This document shows, one piece after another, positions 27,076 to 34,529 of a stretch of 64,000 bases of DNA (position 1 is its first letter; each line of letters begins with the position of its first letter). The position numbers and the translations under genes are program-made. The DNA is from Fen-999 sp035505955 (GTDB taxonomy: Bacteria > Pseudomonadota > Gammaproteobacteria > Burkholderiales > Rhodocyclaceae), in the NCBI GenBank assembly GCA_035505955.1, contig DATJQH010000114.1, positions 23,567 to 87,566 on the forward strand, in the 5' to 3' direction. Under the pieces are notes generated by a model, which worked only from the letters and a program-made list of their open reading frames with translations, had not been told where the DNA came from and searched no databases.

Positions 27076-27846
27076 TTATTTGATCTGAGCGAACACGGTA
27101 TCGTAGCCGAATTTGGCAATCAGGATAGTACTTAAGCCGAGGAACACCCAGCGCACGAAGCCGCTGCCGTGGCGGAGCGCTAGCCGCGTGCCGACAAAAG
27201 CACCGGCAGCGTTGAACACCGCCATCGCCAGGGCGATCGGCCACAGGATATGCCCCGACGGGATGAAGAAGACCAGCGCTGCTCCATTGGTTGCCAGATT
27301 CACGACCTTGGCCGCGGACGAGGCACGCAGAAAATCCAGCCCGAAAAGTGTCACGAACGCGAAGATCATGAAACTTCCTGCTCCCGGACCGAAGAAGCCA
27401 TCGTAGAAACCCAGCGCCGCACCGACCGCCAGCGCCGCCGGCGCGGTCCGTGACTTCGCCCGGGACACTTCTTCCCCTCGACCCAGGTCTGGCTTCAACG
27501 CGGTGTAAACAACGACCAGCACCATCATCACCAACACGAGCGGCCGTACCACGTCCTTCGGCAACCAGGCCACGGTCGCCGCCCCTGCAAAGGAGAAGGC
27601 GAACGCCGAAACCGCTGCCGGCAGCGCCACCTCCCAGGGAATCGCAATGCGCCGCGCGTAACGCCACGCCGCGTTGGCCGTCCCGACAATGCTCGACCCC
27701 TTGTTCGTGCCGAAGATCGTCGCCGGCGCTTCCGCCGGCAGCGCGTTGAACAGCGCCGGCACCTGAATAAGGCCTCCTCCGCCCGCCACCGCGTCCACGA
27801 ACCCGGCGACCAGCGCCGCCAGCGCCAACAGCGGCAGCTCGCTCAT
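27076..27846 (-). CDS. TauE/SafE-family sulfite/anion exporter
   Basis: Membrane protein of 256 residues with about eight hydrophobic segments and the two family repeats. The first is LAALVAGFVDAVAGGGGLIQVPALF with the GTNKGSSIVGT loop; the second is GAALGFYDGFFGPGAGSFMIFAFVTLFG. Family members export sulfite, sulfoacetate or related anions. It overlaps the mnmE stop by 4 nt and precedes livK on the same strand. The exported substrate is unknown. Confidence 0.9.
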   Translation of the reverse strand: MSELPLLALAALVAGFVDAVAGGGGLIQVPALFNALPAEAPATIFGTNKGSSIVGTANAAWRYARRIAIPWEVALPAAVSAFAFSFAGAATVAWLPKDVVRPLVLVMMVLVVVYTALKPDLGRGEEVSRAKSRTAPAALAVGAALGFYDGFFGPGAGSFMIFAFVTLFGLDFLRASSAAKVVNLATNGAALVFFIPSGHILWPIALAMAVFNAAGAFVGTRLALRHGSGFVRWVFLGLSTILIAKFGYDTVFAQIK

Positions 27847-29192
27847 TTCCCGATACAGAAGCGGCTGAAGATCGCACCGAGAAGATCATCCGCGCCGAAC
27901 TCGCCGGTGATCGCCGCCAGCGCCTCCTGCGCCAGCCGAAGCTCCTCCGCCACAACTTCAAGCCGTTGCGTCTCGCCGATCGCCACGCCAACCCGCGCTG
28001 TCGCGTCCGCGAGCGCCGCCAAATGCCGCTCGCGGGCCAGAATCACATCTTCGCCGTGGCCGGTCCAGCCGGCAACACGCAGCAGTTCATCGTGGAGCAG
28101 GCCGATGCCCGCCCCGGTCTTTGCCGACAGGCGCACATGGACCTGTCCCTGCGCCTCGAACCTCGCGGCCGGCTGTTGCGCCAGATCGCATTTGTTCTCG
28201 ACCACCAGGCGTTCGACGCCTGCCGGCACGCGCGCCGCCACACCTCGATCTGCCGGCGTCACCCCAGCCCGGGCATCGACGATCTGCAGCACGATGTCGG
28301 CCTTGGCGATCTCCTGCCAACTGCGCTCGATGCCCAGACGCTCGACCTGGTCGGCGGTTTCCCGCAAACCCGCGGTGTCGATGATGTGAAGCGGGATGCC
28401 CTCGATCGAGATCGATTCCCGCAGCGCATCGCGCGTCGTGCCGGCCACTTCCGTCACAATCGCCCGCTCCTCCCCCGCCAGCCGGTTGAGCAGCGAAGAC
28501 TTTCCGACGTTGGGCAACCCCGCAAGCACCACCGTCATGCCCGTGCGCAGGAGGCTGCCTTGCCGCGCCCGTGCCCGCAGTGCGCCCAGAGCCTGCTGCA
28601 GCATATCCAGCCGCGCTTCGATGTCGGTATCGCGCAGCGGATCGATCTCCTCTTCCGGGAAGTCCAGCGTCGCTTCAACGAGCATGCGCAATTCGACCAA
28701 CTGGTCCACCAGCGCATGCACCTGGCGCGAGAACTCTCCACTCAACGAGCGCATTGCCGAGCGCGCCGCCTCTGCCGTGCTGGCGTCAATCAGGTCGGCG
28801 ACGGCTTCCGCCTGCGCCAAGTCGAGCTTGTCGTTCAGGAACGCCCGGCGCGTGAATTCGCCCGGCTCGGCAAGGCGTGCGCCCAACTCGACGCAGCGCG
28901 CCAGCAGTTGCTGCAACACCACCGGGCCACCATGCGCCTGCAATTCGAGGACGTCTTCGCCGGTAAAAGAACGCGGTGCCGCAAAGTAGAGCAAGACGCC
29001 GTGATCAATGGCGCTGCCGTCGTCACGGCAGAAGTCAGCCCTGGTGGCACGCCGTGCTGCGGGCCGCTTTCCGCTCAAGCGCTCGGCTAAGTCAAGCAAC
29101 TCCGTGCCCGACACCCGAACGACGCCGATGCCGCCTCGCCCTGGAGCCGTCGCAATCGCGGCTATCGTGTCAGCGCGGCTTGAGCCCGGCAC
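27843..29192 (-). CDS. mnmE: tRNA modification GTPase MnmE (TrmE)
   Basis: GTPase of 449 residues working with MnmG on wobble uridines. The N-terminal tetrahydrofolate-binding domain begins DTIAAIATAPGRGGIGVVRVSG; the inserted G domain has GLPNVGKSSLLNRL (G1), DTAGLRETADQVERLGIERS (G3) and ENKCDL (G4); the C-terminal FCIGK carries the essential cysteine. It starts at GTG and overlaps the end of yidC by 23 nt. Confidence 0.97.
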   Translation of the reverse strand: MPGSSRADTIAAIATAPGRGGIGVVRVSGTELLDLAERLSGKRPAARRATRADFCRDDGSAIDHGVLLYFAAPRSFTGEDVLELQAHGGPVVLQQLLARCVELGARLAEPGEFTRRAFLNDKLDLAQAEAVADLIDASTAEAARSAMRSLSGEFSRQVHALVDQLVELRMLVEATLDFPEEEIDPLRDTDIEARLDMLQQALGALRARARQGSLLRTGMTVVLAGLPNVGKSSLLNRLAGEERAIVTEVAGTTRDALRESISIEGIPLHIIDTAGLRETADQVERLGIERSWQEIAKADIVLQIVDARAGVTPADRGVAARVPAGVERLVVENKCDLAQQPAARFEAQGQVHVRLSAKTGAGIGLLHDELLRVAGWTGHGEDVILARERHLAALADATARVGVAIGETQRLEVVAEELRLAQEALAAITGEFGADDLLGAIFSRFCIGK

Positions 29193-30822
29193 GTTCGATC
29201 ATGCGGTTCACCTGCCACTGCTGGGCGATCGAAAGAATGTTGTTCACCGTCCAGTAGAGCACCAGGCCCGCCGGGAAGAACAGAAACATTGCCGTAAATA
29301 CGACCGGCATGATCAGCATGATTTTCGCCTGCATCGGATCGGGCGGCGTCGGATTGAGCTTGGTCTGGATCAACATCGTCGCGCCCATGATCAGCGGGAG
29401 GATGAAGTAGGGATCCTTGACCGACAGATCCGTGATCCACCCCAGCCAGGGGGCGCCACGCATCTCCACGGTGCCCGCGAGCACCCAGTACAGGGCGATG
29501 AACACAGGAATCTGCACCAGGATAGGCAAACAGCCGCCGAGCGGATTCACCTTCTCCTTTTTGTACATCTCCATCATTTCCTGGTTCAGCCGCTGCTTGT
29601 CGTCGCCGTAGGTTTCCTTCAACTTCTGCAGTTTCGGCGTCAGCACGCGCATCTTGGCCATCGACTTGTAGGACGTGGCCGACAGCGGAAAGAACGCCCC
29701 CTTGATCAGTATCGTCAGGACAATGATCGACCAACCCCAGTTGCCGATGAAAGAATGCAGCCACTGCAGCACCCAGAAAATCGGCGCTGCGATGACGGTG
29801 AGCCAACCGTAATCCACTACCAGGTCGAACCCCGGCGCGATCTTCGCAAGCTTCTCCTGCTCCTGCGGACCCGCGTACAAAGGGACGGTCAACTTCCCAC
29901 TCGCCCCGGCTGCGATTGGCGCCACCGGCACGACCACACCAGCCGCATAAAGGTCCTTGCCCACTTCGCGCACGAAGAATTCGCGCTCGCCCGAAGCCGG
30001 TAACCAGGCGGAAACGAAATAATGCTGCACCATGGCCACCCAGCCGTTGTCACTCTTCGCGGGGATCTTGGCCTTGTTCTTGGCTACATCCTCGAAGGTG
30101 GACTTCTGGAACTTGCTCGCTTCCGTGTAAAAGGCCGGGCCCGTGAAGGTCGACATGGCCCTCGTCGAATCCTCGGGTGGCTGGCCATCGCGTATCAACT
30201 GGAAATACGCGTTGGGTGACAGCGGGGCCGCGCCATGATTGACAATGTCGTACTCGACGTCGATCAGGTAGCTGCCGCGCCTGAATATGTAGCTCTTGCT
30301 GACGTCGACACCGCCTTCGGCCGGCGCCGTCAGCGTCACGCGCAGTTCCTGCTGACCATTCTGCAGCGTCAGTTCCTTTGCCGGCAGGCGCCATTCCGTC
30401 TTGTGGTTCGGCAACCCATCGCCGATCAGGCCGCTTTGCGCGGCGTAATGGTGCGCGGCATCGAACAGGACGAAGTTGCGGCTGCTGTCGCCGGTCGCCT
30501 TGTGCTCCTTGAGTTCGAGATGTACCAGATCGCCGCCCGCGCTCGATACTTCCGCCTCGTAAAGGTCGGTCTGGACCACCACCTTGACGCCGCCTTCGGT
30601 CAGAACGGGCGTACTTGGCGCGGTGGCTGCGGCGCCACTCGCCGTCGGCACCGGCACCGCGGTTGCCGACGCCACCGGCTTGCTTTCGTTCGCACCGACA
30701 CTGGCTGCAACCGCAGCGGTGGGCGGGGGCGGCGGCGGCACGCCTTGTTTCTGCCAGGCCTCCCATAACATGACGAGGGAGAAGGCAAAGACCAGAGACA
30801 GAATCAGACGTTGGTTATCCAT
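29170..30822 (-). CDS. yidC: Membrane protein insertase YidC
   Basis: YidC/Oxa1 insertase of 550 residues. The N-terminal anchor MDNQRLILSLVFAFSLVMLWEAW is followed by a low-complexity linker and the large periplasmic beta-supersandwich. The conserved five-helix core includes GNWGWSIIVLTILIKGAFFPLSATSYKSMAKMR (with the functional Arg region) and NPLGGCLPILVQIPVFIALYWVL. It inserts and folds inner-membrane proteins, including the Fo c subunit encoded nearby. Confidence 0.97.
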   Translation of the reverse strand: MDNQRLILSLVFAFSLVMLWEAWQKQGVPPPPPPTAAVAASVGANESKPVASATAVPVPTASGAAATAPSTPVLTEGGVKVVVQTDLYEAEVSSAGGDLVHLELKEHKATGDSSRNFVLFDAAHHYAAQSGLIGDGLPNHKTEWRLPAKELTLQNGQQELRVTLTAPAEGGVDVSKSYIFRRGSYLIDVEYDIVNHGAAPLSPNAYFQLIRDGQPPEDSTRAMSTFTGPAFYTEASKFQKSTFEDVAKNKAKIPAKSDNGWVAMVQHYFVSAWLPASGEREFFVREVGKDLYAAGVVVPVAPIAAGASGKLTVPLYAGPQEQEKLAKIAPGFDLVVDYGWLTVIAAPIFWVLQWLHSFIGNWGWSIIVLTILIKGAFFPLSATSYKSMAKMRVLTPKLQKLKETYGDDKQRLNQEMMEMYKKEKVNPLGGCLPILVQIPVFIALYWVLAGTVEMRGAPWLGWITDLSVKDPYFILPLIMGATMLIQTKLNPTPPDPMQAKIMLIMPVVFTAMFLFFPAGLVLYWTVNNILSIAQQWQVNRMIERAGLKPR

Positions 30823-30840
30823 GGGTCGGGAGGATTCTTT

Positions 30841-31065
30841 TTAAGGAACGGGATCATAACCGCCCGGATGCCAGGGGTGGCAATGACCGATGCGGCGCAC
30901 TGCCAGCCACAGGCCGCGAACCGGGCCGTGCCTGCGCAGTGATTCCATCGCGTATTCCGAACAGGTGGGGTGAAAACGGCAGGTTTGCCCGAAAAATGGG
31001 CTCAGGCACAATCGGTAAGCCTTGATGAGCGCCAACAGCGCTCCGACCACGAGACGCGACATCAT
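30841..31065 (-). CDS. yidD: Membrane protein insertion efficiency factor YidD
   Basis: Small protein of 74 residues with the YidD signature SPFFGQTCRFHPTCSEYAMESLRRHG and HPWHPGGYDPVP, including the conserved cysteines. An N-terminal amphipathic helix precedes these. It lies between rnpA and yidC, the canonical order. It overlaps the rnpA stop by 4 nt. Confidence 0.95.
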   Translation of the reverse strand: MMSRLVVGALLALIKAYRLCLSPFFGQTCRFHPTCSEYAMESLRRHGPVRGLWLAVRRIGHCHPWHPGGYDPVP

Positions 31066-31457
31066 GGTGCCAGACCCGCGAGCAGCGTCTTCACGCTGAG
31101 CCGCCAGGCGCGGCGCCGCGTGGCATCCGGCGGCGTCGGGTGCACATCCGGCGCTCCGACGAGTCGTATCACCATGTCTCCGGCCGGCAGCCGCAACTGC
31201 GACAGGCGAAACTCATCCCTGACCAGTCGCTTGAGCAAGTTGCGCAATACGGCGGTTCGCGCCAGACGCTTGGGAATGATGATGCCCAACCTCGGGCCAG
31301 CGATCGGCTGGCCGCCGCCATTTGGACGGCTAAAGCATAACTCGAAGCAACCGTGGCGCCGTTTCACTGCGCCGCGCAGCACCGCCCCGAATTCCTCAGG
31401 CCGATGCAGACGGTTCCGGGCGGGAAAGCGGAAACTGCCCACCGCTGGCTCGGCCAC
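31062..31457 (-). CDS. rnpA: Ribonuclease P protein component
   Basis: RNase P protein subunit, about 131 residues from the chosen GTG. The RNA-binding signature GPRLGIIIPKRLARTAVLRNLLKRLVRDEFR is complete. The reading frame is open back into rpmH, so the start must be one of the codons downstream of the rpmH stop. The GTGs at 31457 and 31442 are candidates, the latter giving MGSFRFPARNRLHRPEEF. The C-terminus (RRRAWRLSVKTLLAGL) is normal. Confidence 0.92.
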   Translation of the reverse strand: MAEPAVGSFRFPARNRLHRPEEFGAVLRGAVKRRHGCFELCFSRPNGGGQPIAGPRLGIIIPKRLARTAVLRNLLKRLVRDEFRLSQLRLPAGDMVIRLVGAPDVHPTPPDATRRRAWRLSVKTLLAGLAP

Positions 31458-31482
31458 GGCGGTGCCGCCCAGATGATGCGCC

Positions 31483-31617
31483 TCAAACGCCGAGGCGCTG
31501 CCGACCCTTGGCACGACGTGCCCTAATGACGGCGCGACCACCCCGTGTGCGCATGCGCACCAGGAATCCGTGAGTCCGTTTGCGACGAACCACAGACGGC
31601 TGGTAAGTCCGTTTCAT
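31483..31617 (-). CDS. rpmH: 50S ribosomal protein L34
   Basis: Full L34 of 44 residues: MKRTYQPSVVRRKRTHGFLV at the start, then RMRTRGGRAVIRARRAKGR and the end QRLGV. Extremely basic, as expected. It heads the rpmH-rnpA-yidD-yidC-mnmE unit and lies divergent to dnaA. Confidence 0.97.
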   Translation of the reverse strand: MKRTYQPSVVRRKRTHGFLVRMRTRGGRAVIRARRAKGRQRLGV

Positions 31618-31647
31618 GGCTTAACCCCTGAGAAAGTGAAACGCGAG

Positions 31648-31676
31648 ATTACAGCGTCCCACCATTTCGTTGTCAA
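31648..31676 (-). promoter_or_regulatory. Promoter of the rpmH-rnpA-yidD-yidC-mnmE operon
   Basis: Minus strand: perfect -35 TTGACA (31676-31671), 17-nt spacer, -10 TGTAAT (31653-31648, 5 of 6). Predicted start is about 25 nt upstream of the rpmH ATG. It is the strongest sigma70-like promoter I found in the window, fitting a ribosomal-protein gene. Confidence 0.8.
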
Positions 31677-31697
31677 GATCATTTTTCCTCCCCCCCT

Positions 31698-31706
31698 TGT
31701 GGATAA
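31698..31706 (-). promoter_or_regulatory. DnaA box upstream of dnaA
   Basis: Perfect consensus TTATCCACA on the minus strand (TGTGGATAA on plus). It lies where the -35 region would be for a -10 TAAAAT at 31723-31728, so DnaA could repress its own gene. It is also part of the candidate origin. Confidence 0.8.
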
Positions 31707-31845
31707 CTCACTGCGAACGAGCTAAAATGCAGCCTCAAATCCCACCGGAGGCCGCACCCGACGCTGGGCTTCCGTGACGAATAACACTTTATTTTCAATA
31801 ATATATCAAATGTCAGGTGCTGCCTCGGTATGCGAAAGCACTCGC

Positions 31846-33213
31846 ATGACTGACTTCTGGTCCCATTGCCTCACGAGCTTCCAGGATGAGTTGCCTGCCC
31901 AGCAATTCAACTCCTGGATCAAGGCGTTGCGCATCGAGGCCGACGCCCCTGGACATTACCGCCTGCTTGCCCCGAACCGCTTCGTTCTGCAATGGGTACG
32001 CGAGCGCTATCTGGCCCGCATCGAAGGTCTACTCAAGGAATTCCATCCGGACGCATCCGGGTTGACCCTGTCCCTCGACGAAAGCGCGCCTCCAATGCCT
32101 GCCGCCGCCTCAGAACCCATTGTCGAGTTGGCAGACTCATCTCAGCAAGCACTCAAGGCGACCGCTCCCCGTGGCGCCGACCCCATTTACGAAAAGACGC
32201 GCCTGAACAGCGATTTCACGTTCGACACATTGGTAACGGGTCGATCCAATGACCTGGCGCGCGCGGCAGCCCAGCAGGTCGGCCTCAACCCGGGTGTGTC
32301 CTACAACCCATTGTTCGTCTATGGCGGCGTCGGACTTGGCAAGACCCACCTGGTACATGCACTTGGAAATGAGGTCTGGCGCCATCATCCCGGAAAGATC
32401 GTCCGCTACATTCACGCGCACGATTACATCGCCGACGTGGTGCGTGCTTACCAGCAAAAGGCCTTTGATACCTTCAAACGTTACTACTGCTCGCTCGACC
32501 TCCTGATCATCGACGACATTCAGTTCCTGAACGGCAAGGATCGCACGCAGGAGGAGTTCTTCTTTGCGTTCAACGCACTGATCGAAGCAAAGAAGCAGAT
32601 CGTCATCACCTGTGATACCTATCCCAAGGATATTCAGGGGCTGGAAAACCGGCTTATATCGCGCTTCGACTGCGGGCTTACGGTGCAGGTCGAGCCGCCG
32701 GAACTGGAAATGCGCGTCGCGATCCTCAAGAAGAAGGCTGAGGCTGTGTCGGTTTCGCTTACCGACGATGTAGCGTTTCTGATCGCCAAGAACCTTCGAT
32801 CCAATGTTCGCGAACTCGAGGGTGCGCTGAATCGCGTCATCGCCTTCGCCCGATTCCACAACCGGGACTTCAACATCGAGATCGCCAAGGAGGCACTCAA
32901 AGACGTCCTTGGTGCCCACAACAGGCAAATCACACTCGAACTGATCCAGAAGTACGTGTCCGACTACTACAAGATCAAGGTCGCGGACATGTACTCACAG
33001 AAGCGGACGAGGGCCGTAGCCAGACCAAGACAAGTCGCGATGTGGCTTTCCCGCGAACTGACGCCACACAGCCTGCCGGAAATTGGCGACGCCTTCGGCG
33101 GTCGCGATCACACAACAGTTCTGCATGCCTGTCGGACTATTACCGACCTTCGCAGCAAGGATGGTCACCTCAATAATGACTTGCACGTGCTGCTGCAATC
33201 GATCAAGGGATGA
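31846..33213 (+). CDS. dnaA: Chromosomal replication initiator DnaA
   Basis: Initiator of 455 residues from the ATG of MTDFWSHCLTSFQDELPAQQFNSWI, which matches the usual domain I start. AAA+ core: Walker A GGVGLGKTHLVHALGN, Walker B LDLLIIDDIQFLNGKDRTQEEFF, sensor and arginine-finger region ENRLISRFDCGLTV. The C-terminal DNA-binding domain has the DnaA signature GGRDHTTVLHACRTI. No strong ribosome site precedes the ATG. Confidence 0.95.
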   Translation: MTDFWSHCLTSFQDELPAQQFNSWIKALRIEADAPGHYRLLAPNRFVLQWVRERYLARIEGLLKEFHPDASGLTLSLDESAPPMPAAASEPIVELADSSQQALKATAPRGADPIYEKTRLNSDFTFDTLVTGRSNDLARAAAQQVGLNPGVSYNPLFVYGGVGLGKTHLVHALGNEVWRHHPGKIVRYIHAHDYIADVVRAYQQKAFDTFKRYYCSLDLLIIDDIQFLNGKDRTQEEFFFAFNALIEAKKQIVITCDTYPKDIQGLENRLISRFDCGLTVQVEPPELEMRVAILKKKAEAVSVSLTDDVAFLIAKNLRSNVRELEGALNRVIAFARFHNRDFNIEIAKEALKDVLGAHNRQITLELIQKYVSDYYKIKVADMYSQKRTRAVARPRQVAMWLSRELTPHSLPEIGDAFGGRDHTTVLHACRTITDLRSKDGHLNNDLHVLLQSIKG

Positions 33214-33413
33214 CTGTAGATAGGCGCAGGATAATTTGTGGATAACTAGTAACTATTGATTCACTCTTGATTGCATACACATTGCCGCACACTGGATCAC
33301 CAAGCTATGCCCAAGGTTACGAAGTACCTATCGATATGAATCCACGACATAACTGTCTGTTACCCACAACCTTCGACCACCTTCATTATCAGTCTTAAAG
33401 GGAGATATAAAGA
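33214..33413. other. dnaA-dnaN intergenic region, candidate oriC
   Basis: 200 nt, clearly more AT-rich than its surroundings. It contains a perfect DnaA box TGTGGATAA (33237-33245) next to an AT-rich stretch (ACTAGTAACTATTGATTC) and a one-mismatch box TTACCCACA (33360-33368). The dnaN ribosome site AAAGGGAG is at its right end. Together with the box upstream of dnaA this makes the dnaA locus the likely replication origin. Which gap carries the functional origin cannot be settled by eye. Confidence 0.55.
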
Positions 33414-34517
33414 ATGCTCCTGTACAAAGGTCCCCGCGACCAGATACTGACGCCGCTGCAGTCCGTCTGCGGCATTGTCGAGAAGCGCCATACGCTGCCT
33501 ATTCTTTCGAACGTCCTCATCGAGAAGAACGGTGAACGGCTGACCTTGCTCGCTACCGACATCGAAATCCAGATCACCACCGGAACACAGGTGAGCGGGA
33601 CGGAGAAAGCGGCGATGACGGTCGCGGCGCGCAAGCTGCAGGACATTCTCCGTTCGCTGCCCGAGTCGGCGGAAGTCAGCTTGACGCTTGACGACAAGCG
33701 TTTGCAGGTGAAGGCGGGCAAGAGCCGCTTCAATCTACAGACGCTGCCGGCCGAAGATTTCCCGCGCATGTCGAACGCCGATGGTCAGGCGGCGAAGATC
33801 AAGATGACGCAAAGGCAGTTCAAGCATCTCATAGCGCTCGTGCAATACTCGATGGCGCAGCAGGACATACGTTATTACCTCAATGGGCTGTTGCTGATCG
33901 TGAACGGCCAGGAAATGCGCGTCGTCGCCACCGACGGCCACAGACTGGCGTTTGCCAGTGAAGGCCTGGCGGAAAGCTACGGGCGCACCGAGGTCATCGT
34001 CCCCCGCAAGACGATTCTCGAGCTGTCGCGGCAGCTGGCCGACAACGACGAACCCTTGGAAATAGACTTGACCGCGACGCAGGCGCAGTTCCGGTTCGGT
34101 GATATCGAACTCGTTTCCAAGCTCATCGACGGTAAGTTCCCCGATTACGAGCGCGTCATTCCCCAACAGCACTCCAAGGTGCTGCAACTTCGGCGCGACC
34201 AGTTGCTGCAGTCGCTGTTGCGCGCGGCCATCCTGACGAACGAGAAGTTCCGCGGCGTCCGCCTCGTACTCGGCGATGGCAGCCTGAAGATCATTTCCAC
34301 CAACGCCGAGCAGGAAGAGGCCCAGGAGGAAATCGAGGTTGATTACCACGGTGAGGCACTCGACGTAGGATTCAACGTCACCTACCTGCTCGACGTTCTC
34401 AACAACGTCGCCACCGAGTTCATCCACTGCAAGCTGGCCGACGCGAGCTCGAGCGCGCTGTTCGTGCTGCCGGACAATGACCGCTTCAAGTACGTTGTGA
34501 TGCCAATGCGCATCTAA
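33414..34517 (+). CDS. dnaN: DNA polymerase III beta sliding clamp
   Basis: Processivity clamp of 367 residues, normal length, made of three repeated clamp domains. N-terminal PLQSVCGIVEKRHTLPILSNVLIEK and C-terminal NDRFKYVVMPMRI are family hallmarks; the latter is the protein-binding end of the clamp. It lies between dnaA and gyrB. Confidence 0.97.
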   Translation: MLLYKGPRDQILTPLQSVCGIVEKRHTLPILSNVLIEKNGERLTLLATDIEIQITTGTQVSGTEKAAMTVAARKLQDILRSLPESAEVSLTLDDKRLQVKAGKSRFNLQTLPAEDFPRMSNADGQAAKIKMTQRQFKHLIALVQYSMAQQDIRYYLNGLLLIVNGQEMRVVATDGHRLAFASEGLAESYGRTEVIVPRKTILELSRQLADNDEPLEIDLTATQAQFRFGDIELVSKLIDGKFPDYERVIPQQHSKVLQLRRDQLLQSLLRAAILTNEKFRGVRLVLGDGSLKIISTNAEQEEAQEEIEVDYHGEALDVGFNVTYLLDVLNNVATEFIHCKLADASSSALFVLPDNDRFKYVVMPMRI

Positions 34518-34529
34518 CCGGGAAGTTCA

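Larger units (their letters stand above)
31618..31845. other. rpmH-dnaA intergenic region with AT-rich segment, possible oriC part
   Basis: 228 nt between the rpmH ATG and the chosen dnaA ATG. It holds the rpmH promoter, one perfect DnaA box and, at 31779-31811, an AT-rich run (about 80% A+T) unusual for this GC-rich DNA and a possible DNA-unwinding element. An in-frame GTG at 31774 and ATG at 31810 would extend dnaA across this AT-rich run. The extra residues look non-conserved, so I treat it as non-coding. Confidence 0.5.

Noticed and set aside
31774..31845. Upstream extension of dnaA from a GTG
   Set aside because: The added 24 residues fall on an AT-rich non-conserved stretch; the usual DnaA N-terminus begins at MTDFW.
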